Origin: Streptomyces seoulensis | GTDB lineage: Bacteria; Actinomycetota; Actinomycetes; Streptomycetales; Streptomycetaceae | Reading direction: 5' to 3' | Length of the DNA stretch: 64,000 bases | NCBI RefSeq assembly: GCF_022846655.1 | Contig: NZ_AP025667.1 | Coordinates: 2,703,001-2,767,000 of the forward strand | Shown: positions 16,978 to 25,108 of the stretch, piece by piece | Position numbering within the stretch: position 1 is the stretch's first letter | Layout: the number at the start of each line of letters is the position of its first letter | Made by a program: the position numbers and the translations under genes | Notes under the pieces: generated by a model | What the model was told of the DNA's origin: nothing | What the model saw: the letters and a program-made list of their open reading frames with translations, nothing else | Database searches by the model: none

Positions 16978-17819
16978 CGCAGCAACAGCCTTTCGAGGGA
17001 GCGGACGATGAAGTCGGCGAGGAGGCCGAGGAAGGCGTAGACGATCAGGCAGACGACGATCACGTCGGTGCGCAGGAAGTCGCGTGCCTGGACCATCAGG
17101 AAGCCGATGCCGGAGTCGGCGTTGACCTGTTCGGCGAAGACGAGGGCGAGCCAGGCGATGCCGAGGGAGTAGCGCAGGCCGGTGAGTGCGCCGGGCAGCG
17201 CACCCGGCAGCACCACATGGCGGACGAGACCCCAGCGGGAGAGCCCCAATGACTCACCCGCCTCGATGAGTTGGGAGTCAACTCCGCGAATGCCGGCGTA
17301 GACGTTCAGGTAGAGCGGGAACGTCACCCCCAGGGTGATGATGGCGATCTTCGGGGCCTCGCCGATGCCGAACCAGATGATGAACAGCGGGATGAGGCCC
17401 ACGAAGGGCACCGTCCGCAGCATCTGCACCGGGGCGTCGACCACGTCTTCGCCGATTCGGAACAGCCCTGATATCAGAGCCAATCCGGTGCCGATCACCG
17501 TGCAGAGGACCAGTCCGGCGGCGACGCGTTGCAGCGAGATGGCCATGGCCGAGGGCAGCGAACCGTCGGCTGTCAGATCACCGGCGACCTGGGCGATGCG
17601 GCCCGGTGAGGCGAGTACGTCGGGTGTCAACGCACCTGTGGCGCTGAGGATTTGCCACAGGACGAGCAGGACCAGCGGGCCGGTCGTGCGGCGCAGCCAG
17701 CGGGGGAGCCGGGTGCGCCGGGAGGATGCGGGGACCAGGCGTTGCAGGGCGGGGGAGGAGGGTTCCGGGTCGGCGGGCGGGGCCTCGGCCGGGTGGGGCG
17801 GGGCATGGCTGATGCTCAT
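16950..17819 (-). CDS. ssuC: Aliphatic sulfonate ABC transporter permease
   Basis: 289 residues. About six membrane spans, the first at LVLLVLWQILSATG and the last ending in VYAFLGLLADFIV. The cytoplasmic EAA loop that docks the ATPase is seen as EAGESLGLSRWGLVRHVVLPGALPGALTGLR. The Pro/Ala/Ser-rich N-terminal ~50 residues are probably cytoplasmic and flexible. The ATG at 17819 has GTGGAG five to six bases upstream; the frame is open another 78 bp, but that part is Arg/Trp-rich and unlikely to be coding. First structural gene of the ssu operon. Confidence 0.92.
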   Translation of the reverse strand: MSISHAPPHPAEAPPADPEPSSPALQRLVPASSRRTRLPRWLRRTTGPLVLLVLWQILSATGALTPDVLASPGRIAQVAGDLTADGSLPSAMAISLQRVAAGLVLCTVIGTGLALISGLFRIGEDVVDAPVQMLRTVPFVGLIPLFIIWFGIGEAPKIAIITLGVTFPLYLNVYAGIRGVDSQLIEAGESLGLSRWGLVRHVVLPGALPGALTGLRYSLGIAWLALVFAEQVNADSGIGFLMVQARDFLRTDVIVVCLIVYAFLGLLADFIVRSLERLLLRWRPTFTGR

Positions 17820-17961
17820 GGATGCTCCACAGGGTGGAGAGCGGGAAGAGGGTGCGCCCGTCCGCCACCACGGCGCCCCGGCTCGGCGGAGGGTCACGTG
17901 TGGCGTACGGGGAACGCGGGGCAGCCCGAAGGAAGGGCGGGGGTGGAACGAGGGAAGGGCG

Positions 17962-18045
17962 TCAGCGGCCGGGGCAACACGCGGCGGAGGCCACCCGCAG
18001 CAGGTCGATGTGACCGCGCGTGGTGAGCAGGGCTGAACGCGACAT
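17962..18045 (-). CDS. Cys-Cys leader peptide upstream of ssu operon
   Basis: A 27-residue reading frame on the minus strand starts at ATG 18045, contains RGHIDLLRVASAACC and ends PGR-stop. The pattern (short, HIDL/HVDL core, tandem cysteines near the end) matches the conserved actinobacterial putative leader peptides found before sulfur-assimilation and sulfonate-uptake genes. In mycobacteria, Cys-rich leaderless short ORFs act as cysteine-responsive attenuators. No Shine-Dalgarno precedes the ATG, but a promoter places the transcription start at or beside it. It lies 142 bp upstream of ssuC. By inference, ribosome pausing at the Cys codons under sulfur limitation raises ssu expression. Confidence 0.8.
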   Translation of the reverse strand: MSRSALLTTRGHIDLLRVASAACCPGR

Positions 18046-18052
18046 GCCGGTG

Positions 18053-18082
18053 AACGTAGCCAGGCGGGCGTTCGCCGGTCAA
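18053..18082 (-). promoter_or_regulatory. Leaderless promoter for ssu leader peptide
   Basis: On the minus strand TTGACC (18082-18077) and TACGTT (18058-18053) are separated by exactly 18 bp, and the ATG of the leader peptide begins 7 bp after the -10 box. This is the expected geometry for a sigma-HrdB-type promoter giving a leaderless mRNA. Confidence 0.65.
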
Positions 18083-18167
18083 CGGTGTCTCGTCCAGTGG
18101 ACCGCGTGTATCGCGGAACGGTCGCGCCGAGGGGCGTGAAACGCGGCGGGTGGGTGAGGATGGAGAC

Positions 18168-18590
18168 ATGTCAGATGCCTTCACCACGCGCGTGCTCGAC
18201 GTCGCCACCGGGTCCCGTGAGCGGGTCGTGGACCTCACTCAGGAGTGCGAACACTTCCTCGCCGAGGTCGCGGCGGGCCGCGATGGCCTGCTCAACATCT
18301 TCGTACCGCACGCGACCTGCGGCGTCGCCGTGATCGAGACCGGCGCCGGCAGTGACGACGACCTGCTCGCCGCCCTGCACACCCTGCTCCCGGCCGACGA
18401 CCGCTGGCAGCACCGCCACGGCAGCCCCGGCCACGGCCGCGACCACGTCCTCCCCGCGATCGTCCCGCCCCACGCGACCTTGCCGGTTATCGGCGGCAGC
18501 CTGGAGCTGGGTACGTGGCAGTCGGTGTGTCTGGTGGACACGAACAGGGACAATCCCAACCGTCGGGTTCGCTTGTCGTTCCTCGGGTGA
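18168..18590 (+). CDS. yjbQ: YjbQ / UPF0047 family protein
   Basis: 140 residues. Family signature FVPHATCGVAVIETG with its conserved His and Cys, then HGRDHVLPAIVPPHATLPV and a final ELGTWQSVCLVDTN. YjbQ proteins are small trimeric metal-binding proteins; some show weak thiamine-phosphate synthase activity, but the physiological role is unsettled. The start MSDAF at 18168 has GGAG/GAGGA upstream. Its last ~104 bp overlap the tail of the convergent fic gene. Confidence 0.87.
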   Translation: MSDAFTTRVLDVATGSRERVVDLTQECEHFLAEVAAGRDGLLNIFVPHATCGVAVIETGAGSDDDLLAALHTLLPADDRWQHRHGSPGHGRDHVLPAIVPPHATLPVIGGSLELGTWQSVCLVDTNRDNPNRRVRLSFLG

Positions 18591-19206
18591 CCCTTTGGCG
18601 GCCATGAAGCACTGCCAGATCAGCCGCGCCTTCCGCGTCGTCGGCCCAGCGGGTGGTCTGCAGGGGGTGGACCTGGTCGAGGAGGACGCCTTCGCGGGCC
18701 AGGACGAAGGCCAACGTCAGCATGGCCGCGCGGGCGTTGCCGTCCTCGAAGGGATGGAAGAAGAGGATGTCGAGGTAGGTCCGGGCGGCACGTGAAGGCA
18801 GGGGCAGATCCGGTTGAGCGCTCTCGGACAGACAGTGCTCGAATCGTTGCCGTGTATCGGCGGCGAGGCCGTAGCGCTCCCGTCCGCCCTTTGCGAAGGC
18901 CGGCATCGTGCGAAAGCCGACGAGGTCGTGGCCCAGCACGGTTCGCTGCCACTTCGCCATGAGGGCGAAGGTCAGCGGCCTGCCCTGCTCCGCATCGGCG
19001 AAGGCCGAGTCGAGGGCGGTCAGGACTCGCGCGGTTCCCTCGCTGTCACGTCCGCCGCGCGTTGCCGTGAAGAAGTTCCGGAAGCCGTCGCGCGCCGGTG
19101 CTTCAGCGGCTTGGCCAGCTCCCTGCCAGGACGGCCAGGCGATCTTCGCCCGGATGCGCAGCCAGTCGGCAAGGCTGTCGGTCAACTGGCCGGGCCCGGA
19201 CGTCAT
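18487..19206 (-). CDS. Fic family protein
   Basis: 239 residues. The Fic core motif is HPFEDGNARAAM (~153-164), i.e. HPFx(D/E)GN(G/A)R, with the catalytic His present. Fic domains transfer AMP or other nucleotides onto target hydroxyls. No inhibitory (S/T)xxxE(G/N) motif is obvious in the protein, so inhibition could come from the overlapping upstream gene. The last ~35 residues are Cys/Pro-rich and lie antisense to yjbQ, suggesting the reading frame runs on beyond the folded domain. It starts 4 bp inside the upstream gene (ATGA overlap). Confidence 0.82.
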   Translation of the reverse strand: MTSGPGQLTDSLADWLRIRAKIAWPSWQGAGQAAEAPARDGFRNFFTATRGGRDSEGTARVLTALDSAFADAEQGRPLTFALMAKWQRTVLGHDLVGFRTMPAFAKGGRERYGLAADTRQRFEHCLSESAQPDLPLPSRAARTYLDILFFHPFEDGNARAAMLTLAFVLAREGVLLDQVHPLQTTRWADDAEGAADLAVLHGRQRVTRGTTSEPDGWDCPCSCPPDTPTATYPAPGCRR

Positions 19207-19874
19207 ATGGTTTCGCCCACGCCTCTGGCGAACCGCGAGCTCACCGCGTCGACCGTGGTGACGTCCGGTGCGATCCAACTGTCGAACCGGCCGCCGACCG
19301 CCTTCTCGATGATCTCCTGGGCCTGATCTTCCTCGACGCCGTGGTAGGCGAGAAACCATCCGAGAACCTGCGTGCAATGCCCGTACCAGCCGCTCTCGGC
19401 ATGGGTGCGGTCGGCCACCAGAGTGACCAGGCGCGTGCACGCCCGTTCCCAGTGCCTGGCGTCCATCGAGGACGCCGGAGCGTCGTCCGGTGGAGCCAGG
19501 GCCGCGAACCGCTCCGTCAGGTCCTCCAGCCAGTCACGCCATTCCTGAAGGGCCTGGACGACCAGCGGGGCAGTCTCATCCGGGGTCGTCACGGAGCGGG
19601 ATGCACAGCACCAGGCCTCGACGACGCCTCCGTCGACATCACCCTCACCGACCGACCAGTTCCACCCGCAGGCCCATCGGCCGTACCGGCCCGCCAGGAA
19701 CGCGGTGACAGGATCCAGCGAACGCCAGCGATCGTCGGCCGCGACTTCAGCGCTGGGCAGCAAGGGCGCGACAAGGCTCGCCAACTCCTTGGCCGCGTCG
19801 TCGTCCAACCCGAACGGATGCCGAGCCGGATCCACCTCTGCCCACGTCAAGGCGTGTGCCCACAGTTCACTCAC
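19203..19874 (-). CDS. Hypothetical protein coupled to Fic
   Basis: 223 residues, not recognised. It is soluble, rich in Trp (e.g. YGRWACGWNWSVGEGDVDGG) and acidic, with a helical C-terminal half ending EIIEKAVGGRFDSWIAPDVTTVDAVSSRF. The GTG start at 19874 has a G-rich stretch upstream and gives MSELWAHALTWAEVD; the frame remains open to 19997. The 4-bp overlap with fic implies that the two proteins are made together, so it may be a regulator or substrate of the Fic enzyme (inference only). I see no known antitoxin motif. Confidence 0.6.
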   Translation of the reverse strand: MSELWAHALTWAEVDPARHPFGLDDDAAKELASLVAPLLPSAEVAADDRWRSLDPVTAFLAGRYGRWACGWNWSVGEGDVDGGVVEAWCCASRSVTTPDETAPLVVQALQEWRDWLEDLTERFAALAPPDDAPASSMDARHWERACTRLVTLVADRTHAESGWYGHCTQVLGWFLAYHGVEEDQAQEIIEKAVGGRFDSWIAPDVTTVDAVSSRFARGVGETI

Positions 19875-20095
19875 CGCCCCACTCTGCCTCGCCCGGCCGC
19901 CCTGACTCCACTCCGTATCGAGTGGCCGCCCCGTCAGCGGGAAGATCTTCGGTCGGCCCCTGCCAGGCCCATGGGCCCGCGGCATCGACCCTGACACGCC
20001 ATGACCGAGTCACGGGACAGCTCTCGGGCAGTAAACCGCAGTTAGAGGGGGCGGCTCGTTGGCCAAGGCGTCCCCCGGTGCGAAATACTCTTCCG

Positions 20096-20578
20096 ATGAG
20101 TTCACGCCCTTCCAGCCGGCCGGTCACGATTCGGAGGGCCGTCGCGCGGGATGCCAAACGGCTCACGCGGCTCGTGCGTGGCTCCAGTGCGTACGAGGGG
20201 AAGTACGCGGTCGCGGTCGCGGGCTACCGGGTCGGTCCTGATTACATCGAGGCCCACCGCGTCTTCGTGGCCGTCGGTGCCGACGAGGACGGAGGCCGGG
20301 TCCTCGGGTTCTACTCGCTCGTCCTGACCCCACCGGAGCTCGACCTGCTGTTCGTCGCCGACGAGGCGCAGGGACGGGGTATCGGACGGCTGCTCGTCGC
20401 GCACATGGAGTCCGAGGCCCGTGCCGCCGGGCTCGACCATGTCAAGGTCGTGTCGCATCTTCCCGCAGCGGACTTCTACCGCCGCGTCGGTGCGGTGCGG
20501 ACCGGGACCGCCTTGGCGAACCCGCCCGCCGTGCCGTGGGACCGTCCCGAGTTCGAGTTTCGCTTTCCCCCGGAATGA
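20096..20578 (+). CDS. GNAT family N-acetyltransferase
   Basis: 160 residues. The acetyl-CoA pyrophosphate-binding motif A is visible as LDLLFVADEAQGRGIGRLLVAHMESEARAAG (Q/RxxGxG/A present), followed by a hydrophobic beta-strand and DFYRRVGAV, the usual GNAT C-terminal pattern. The acceptor substrate is unknown. The ATG at 20096 lacks a good ribosome site, and a TACTCT -10-like element sits just upstream, so a leaderless transcript is possible. The frame extends much further upstream, but that part is antisense to the preceding hypothetical gene. Confidence 0.82.
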   Translation: MSSRPSSRPVTIRRAVARDAKRLTRLVRGSSAYEGKYAVAVAGYRVGPDYIEAHRVFVAVGADEDGGRVLGFYSLVLTPPELDLLFVADEAQGRGIGRLLVAHMESEARAAGLDHVKVVSHLPAADFYRRVGAVRTGTALANPPAVPWDRPEFEFRFPPE

Positions 20579-20803
20579 CGCGGTGTGCCGGAGCCGGTGA
20601 CCGTGGCCACGGCACTCGTGGTGCCGGCCGAGGTCGGTTTCGTGCGGCGTGAGGTGCTGGGCGGGAACCACGGGGGAGCGATCCAAGGATCCCTGTACGT
20701 CACCCGCTTCGCCCTGCCGTACCGACCTACGGCTAGTTTGTGTGCAGGACGGATACGCAGGCCCGTGGTGACGGAAGTGCACGGGGAACGGGAGGTCGGG
20801 GCA

Positions 20804-23044
20804 GTGTCGCTGCGCGCAGGTGATCCGGCCGAGATCGGTGGTTATCCACTCGAGGCGCGTCTCGGCTCGGGTGGCATGGGCACGGTCTTCCTGGCCCGTA
20901 CGGGGTCGGGGCGAGCGGTCGCGGTCAAACTGATCCACCAGCAGTACGCGCAGGACGACGAGTTCCGCATCCGTTTCCGGCAGGAGGTGGCGGCGGCGCG
21001 GCGGGTGAGTGGTGCCTTCACCGCCGCCGTGGTGGACGCCGATCCCGAGGCCGAGCAGCCGTGGATGGCCACGGCCTACATCGAGGGTCCCACCCTCGCC
21101 CAGCACCTCGCCGCGACGGGCCCGTTGGGCGGGGCCGAGCTCAGGCGGCTCGCCATCGGGCTGGCCGAGGCGCTGCGGGACATCCACCGGGTGGGGGTCG
21201 TCCACCGTGACCTGAAGCCCTCGAACGTCGTGCTCTCGCCCGAGGGCCCGCGCGTCATCGACTTCGGCATCTCGCGTGCCGTGGACCAGGAGACGCTGAC
21301 GATGACGGGGCGGGTCATCGGTACGCCGCCCTTCATGTCGCCGGAGCAGTTGCAGGCACCGCGCGGCGTGGGGCCGCGGTCCGACGTCTTCTCGCTGGGC
21401 ACGCTGCTGGTGTACGCGGCCACGGGCCACGGGCCCTTCGACGCGGGCAGCCCTCACATGACGGCGTATCAGGTGGTGCACGAGGAGCCGTCGCTCGGTG
21501 CCGTGCCGGCCGCTCTGCGCGCGGTCGTCGAGTCGTGCCTGGACAAGGAGCCGAGCGGGCGCCCCTCGGTGGACGAACTCCTCGTGCTGCTGCGGGACCT
21601 GCCGTCCGATCTCGGCGGGGCCGACACGAACGGAGCTGGTGCCAGCCGCACTCGCGACGTGATCACCCAGAACCACTCCGCGACGCGGGCGACCCCGGTG
21701 CCGGCCGTCCCGGCCGACCCGGCCGCTCATGACGCGGGGAGCGCAGGCACCCTCATCGGCCGCCGCCTGCGCGGCCGATGGCGTCCCGTGCTCGCGGCCG
21801 CGGTCGCGGTGGCGGCGATCGGCGGGGGAGTCGCCGCGCTGAACGCGGTCCGCGCAGGGGGGAACGGCGACGGCGACAAGGGAAACCGCGTGCTGGCGTC
21901 GGGAGCCGCGCTTCCGGACGGCTTCAGGCCGTGGCGCAAGACCGTGCCGGGCGGCCGCGAGGACATCCCCGACGAACTGCGTTGTGTCGCACGCGGCGAC
22001 GCGGTGTACTGCGGGGGCGGCGGTGTCGTCGCGACCCGTATCAGGGCCACGGACGGCTCGCAGGTGTGGACGGCGAAGAGCTCGGGCGTCCCGGTCCAGG
22101 GCCTGTACCTGGTGGGCGCCACCGACGACACGGTGCTCGGCTACCGCTTCGCCGCCGAGGGGGACCCGCAGGCCCCTCCCCAAGAGGTGGTGGCCATCGA
22201 CGCGGACAAGGGCCGGGAGCTGTGGTCCGCGCCGTCCGGCGCCCAGTCGCGGGCCGTCACGGGCCGTACGCAGGACGCCATCGTGACCGGCTCCGCCGTT
22301 GTGACGGTCGACGCTTCCAACTCCCGCCTCGAGGCCAGGGACGCGCACAGTGGTGCGGTCTCCTGGAGGACGCCGTTTCCCGCGGGCACCCAGTGCGCTC
22401 CCGTCCCGGTGGGCGCGCGACTGTTCGCGATGTGCGCCAGGAACGACGAGGTGGATGCCTCTCTGGCGCGCCACGCCACCCTGTACGCGGTCGACCGGGA
22501 CTCGGGGACTCTGGGCGATGCCATCGCCGTCGACGGCCCCGCTGTCCCGGTGGGCGTCGCCGACGGCAAACTCGTACTCCTCCAGGAGCACATGGAGGGA
22601 ACGGCGTCGGCCGGGTACGACGGGCTGGCGCGGGTCGACCCGACCTCGCGGAAGGTCACGTACTCCCGACTGCCCCGGACGTACACGGGGACGCCCGGCA
22701 TGGTGGACGGCACCGTCTACGTGAGCGGACAGACCGGTCTCGTCACGGCGCTCGACCCCGCGACCGGCCGGAAGAAATGGTCGCGGCAGACGAGCGTGGA
22801 GGGCGCGTCGGGTCCTGTGGCGGGAGCCGGCGCGCTGTACTTCAGCTCGGCCACCGGCCGGGTGGTCGCGCTGTCGCCGACCGACGGCACGTTCCTGTGG
22901 ACGACGGATCCGCAGGCCGACGGTCTGACGGGCGAACGGGGCGCGAGCCCGCGCGTTACCCTCGCGGGGCGTGTGGTGATCGTGGCCGCGGACCAGAACA
23001 CTCTCTTCGCCTTCGACGCGATGAAGCCGCCGAAGTCGAGCTGA
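20804..23044 (+). CDS. Ser/Thr protein kinase with extracellular PQQ-like beta-propeller
   Basis: 746 residues. The N-terminal kinase (~10-275) has the Gly loop LGSGGMGTVF, catalytic loop HRDLKPSNV, DFG in VIDFGISRA and SPE in place of APE. A single transmembrane helix (PVLAAAVAVAAIGGGVAAL, ~325-345) is followed by a ~400-residue PQQ-like propeller with repeats such as GRKKWSRQT and DGTFLWTTD, which probably senses a ligand outside the cell. The GTG at 20804 is chosen because GGAGGT lies six to seven bases upstream; the frame is open 219 bp further. Typical Streptomyces PQQ-type Hanks kinase; target unknown. Confidence 0.9.
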   Translation: MSLRAGDPAEIGGYPLEARLGSGGMGTVFLARTGSGRAVAVKLIHQQYAQDDEFRIRFRQEVAAARRVSGAFTAAVVDADPEAEQPWMATAYIEGPTLAQHLAATGPLGGAELRRLAIGLAEALRDIHRVGVVHRDLKPSNVVLSPEGPRVIDFGISRAVDQETLTMTGRVIGTPPFMSPEQLQAPRGVGPRSDVFSLGTLLVYAATGHGPFDAGSPHMTAYQVVHEEPSLGAVPAALRAVVESCLDKEPSGRPSVDELLVLLRDLPSDLGGADTNGAGASRTRDVITQNHSATRATPVPAVPADPAAHDAGSAGTLIGRRLRGRWRPVLAAAVAVAAIGGGVAALNAVRAGGNGDGDKGNRVLASGAALPDGFRPWRKTVPGGREDIPDELRCVARGDAVYCGGGGVVATRIRATDGSQVWTAKSSGVPVQGLYLVGATDDTVLGYRFAAEGDPQAPPQEVVAIDADKGRELWSAPSGAQSRAVTGRTQDAIVTGSAVVTVDASNSRLEARDAHSGAVSWRTPFPAGTQCAPVPVGARLFAMCARNDEVDASLARHATLYAVDRDSGTLGDAIAVDGPAVPVGVADGKLVLLQEHMEGTASAGYDGLARVDPTSRKVTYSRLPRTYTGTPGMVDGTVYVSGQTGLVTALDPATGRKKWSRQTSVEGASGPVAGAGALYFSSATGRVVALSPTDGTFLWTTDPQADGLTGERGASPRVTLAGRVVIVAADQNTLFAFDAMKPPKSS

Positions 23045-23078
23045 CCCCGGCGGCACCGGCGCTCCGTCCGCCGGGGTC
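23043..23078. terminator. Convergent terminator between kinase and P450
   Basis: An 11-bp perfect stem GACCCCGGCGG/CCGCCGGGGTC with a 14-nt loop begins at the kinase stop codon. It separates the kinase from the convergent P450 and probably marks the left boundary of the biosynthetic cluster. Confidence 0.65.
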
Positions 23079-23129
23079 ATCCCGAGAACGGGCCCCGGTG
23101 ACGGTCCGGCGGACACGGACCGCGCGGGC

Positions 23130-24338
23130 TCAGATCCGTACGACGGGCAGTGCAGTCAGGCCGCGCATCACCCGCGCCGGACGCCAGATGAGTTCGTCGG
23201 CCGGTTTGGCCAGTGCCACCGGGCCCAGCCGGTGGAGCAGCAGGGGCAGGGCGACGGTGCCTTCGAGGCGGGCCAGGGCGGCGCCGATGCAGAAGTGGGG
23301 TCCGTGGCCGAAGGCGAGGTGGTCGTTGGCCGTGCGGGTCAGGTCGAGCCGGTCGGCGTCGGGGAAGTGGGCGTCATCCCGGTTGGCGGAGCCGATGAGG
23401 AGGCTGACGATGTCGCCCCGGCCGATCCGCTGTCCGTGCAGGCTCACCGGTTCCGCGGCGCACCGGAAGGTCGCGTCGCGCACCGGGGCGTCGTAGCGCA
23501 GCAGTTCCTCGACCGCGCGGGCGACCAGGGCCGGGCCGGTCCTGGGCCCGGTGAGGCGGGCGGCCTGGCCGGGGTTGCGGAGCAGGGACAGCACGCCGTT
23601 CCCGATGAGGTTCATGGTGGTGTCGTGTCCCACCAGCAGCAGGAGGTAGGCGGTGGAACGCAGTTCCTCCTGACTCATCGCCCCGCTGACGTCACCGGCC
23701 CGGACCAGAGCGCCCAGCAGGTCCACCTCGCTGCGCTCGCCCCCGGTGCGTTTGGCGGCGATCAGGGTGTCCAGCAGGGTGTGCAGGTCGTGTTCCGCCC
23801 GGGCCCGGTCCAGCCCGGTGGTCGGCGCGATGGTGTTCATGAGGGTCTCGCGGGTCGCCGGGGTGTCCAGTTCCGCGGGGACGCCGAGGATCAGGCAGAT
23901 CATCCGGAAGGTCAGCGGCGCCGCGAAGTCGGCGATCACGTCCACCTGGCTGTGGTGCTCGATCCGGTCCAGCAGCCGGTTGGCGGTGTCCGCGATGAAC
24001 GGCTCCAGCCGCGCGATGCGGCGGGGGACGAACGCGGTGTTCACCAGGGTCCGCAGACGGGTGTGGTCCGGGGGGTCGGCGTGGACCAGATGCCGGTTCA
24101 GCCCGGCCGGCCCCGGAACGTAACCGGGGACCCGGCCGGGGTCCTTGCTCAGCCGACGGTCGCTCAGCAGGGCACGGACGTCCGCGTACCGGGAGATCTG
24201 CCACACGGTGGGCCGGCCGGGCCGGCGTTCCGCATGGGCGGGCGCGTGCCGGCGCAGCCACGCGAAGTAGGGGTACGGATCCTGTACCCGGCCGGCCAGC
24301 AGCTCGGCGGGCGGCGATGGGACAGCGGGAGCGGACAC
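23130..24338 (-). CDS. Cytochrome P450 (CYP), cluster-associated
   Basis: 402 residues. Oxygen-binding I-helix LLLLVGHDTTMNLIGN, ExxR in VEELLRYDAPVRDATFR, and heme loop [18 protein letters not shown] with the axial Cys. It is a soluble class I bacterial P450 needing ferredoxin partners that are not encoded here. The GTG at 24338 has CGGAG upstream and gives SAPAVPSPP; the ATG at 24407 would add an Arg/Cys-rich stretch unlike P450 N-termini. Last gene of the leftward operon that also holds the Sua5-like and DRE-TIM genes, so a tailoring or precursor-oxidation role is likely. Confidence 0.9.
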   Translation of the reverse strand: MSAPAVPSPPAELLAGRVQDPYPYFAWLRRHAPAHAERRPGRPTVWQISRYADVRALLSDRRLSKDPGRVPGYVPGPAGLNRHLVHADPPDHTRLRTLVNTAFVPRRIARLEPFIADTANRLLDRIEHHSQVDVIADFAAPLTFRMICLILGVPAELDTPATRETLMNTIAPTTGLDRARAEHDLHTLLDTLIAAKRTGGERSEVDLLGALVRAGDVSGAMSQEELRSTAYLLLLVGHDTTMNLIGNGVLSLLRNPGQAARLTGPRTGPALVARAVEELLRYDAPVRDATFRCAAEPVSLHGQRIGRGDIVSLLIGSANRDDAHFPDADRLDLTRTANDHLAFGHGPHFCIGAALARLEGTVALPLLLHRLGPVALAKPADELIWRPARVMRGLTALPVVRI

Positions 24339-24431
24339 GGGGGCTCCGGACTCGGGAGACCGACACGGACACCGCGCCAACGACCCGCCACCTCGGAAGG
24401 TGCGCACCAGGAGCCAAGAGCGGGCGTCGTC

Positions 24432-25097
24432 TCACCCGTCCAGCGGCGTCCGCTCCAGGTGTTCCAGGTAGCGGCTGGGGTCAGGTCCGTGCGCGTGGTC
24501 CTGTGCTCCGTGACGGACATGGGTCAGGCTTCCGTCGGGTGCGATGCGCAGCATGGTGGTGGCGGCGTGGGGGGTGCCGGCGCTGCGCAGGTGGTCGGCG
24601 TCGGTGACGGGGACGCCGGGGCCGAACATGGCCGCGGCGCGGGTGGCGGTGGGTGCCGGGGTGTGTCCGGTGCGGTTGGCGCTGCTGACGTACAGGAGCG
24701 GGAAGCGCGCCAGCAGCGGGGCCAGGGGCTGCCAGTGGGCACCGAAGAGGAGGAGGTGGCCGTCGCGCAGGGCGGGGGTCGCCCAGTCCGGTGGCGGGGC
24801 GTCGGCGCGTACGGGCACCAGCAGGGTGAGCAGTTCGACGCGCAGCAGGTCCAGCGCCGTGTCGAGGGCCGCCGGTGTCAGGTCGAGCGCGGGAGCGAGG
24901 CTCGTCCAGGTCGCGTCGCCATGGACCCACAGGGCGACCTCCTGACCGGTTGGCCTGCCCTTGGCGCGGTTGACGGCCTGTGGGTCGGTGGCGGCGACGA
25001 CGTAGGTCAGCGGGCTGGGGTTGGGCAGGACGGCGGCCCGCCCCGTGGTCAAGGCGTCGGCGGCCCTGCCGGTGTCGAGCGCGGCGGTGGCCGGCAT
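24432..25097 (-). CDS. Sua5/YciO/YrdC-domain protein
   Basis: 221 residues forming one YrdC-like domain. The KxR-type site appears as AVNRAKGRPTGQEVALWV and the conserved SAN segment as LLYVSSANRTGHTPAPT. In housekeeping TsaC/Sua5 this fold makes threonylcarbamoyl-AMP from Thr, bicarbonate and ATP for tRNA t6A; YrdC domains also occur in carbamoyl-transfer enzymes. The location, 11 bp after a DRE-TIM gene and next to an NRPS with a Thr module, makes a biosynthetic rather than tRNA role plausible, but this is inference. It lacks the extra C-terminal Sua5 domain. The ATG has GGAG seven bases upstream. Confidence 0.8.
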   Translation of the reverse strand: MPATAALDTGRAADALTTGRAAVLPNPSPLTYVVAATDPQAVNRAKGRPTGQEVALWVHGDATWTSLAPALDLTPAALDTALDLLRVELLTLLVPVRADAPPPDWATPALRDGHLLLFGAHWQPLAPLLARFPLLYVSSANRTGHTPAPTATRAAAMFGPGVPVTDADHLRSAGTPHAATTMLRIAPDGSLTHVRHGAQDHAHGPDPSRYLEHLERTPLDG

Positions 25098-25108
25098 GAG
25101 GTCTCCGT

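Noticed and set aside
24432..25097. Assigning the YrdC-domain protein as housekeeping TsaC/Sua5
   Set aside because: Operon position within the biosynthetic locus argues against it; left as a domain-level call.
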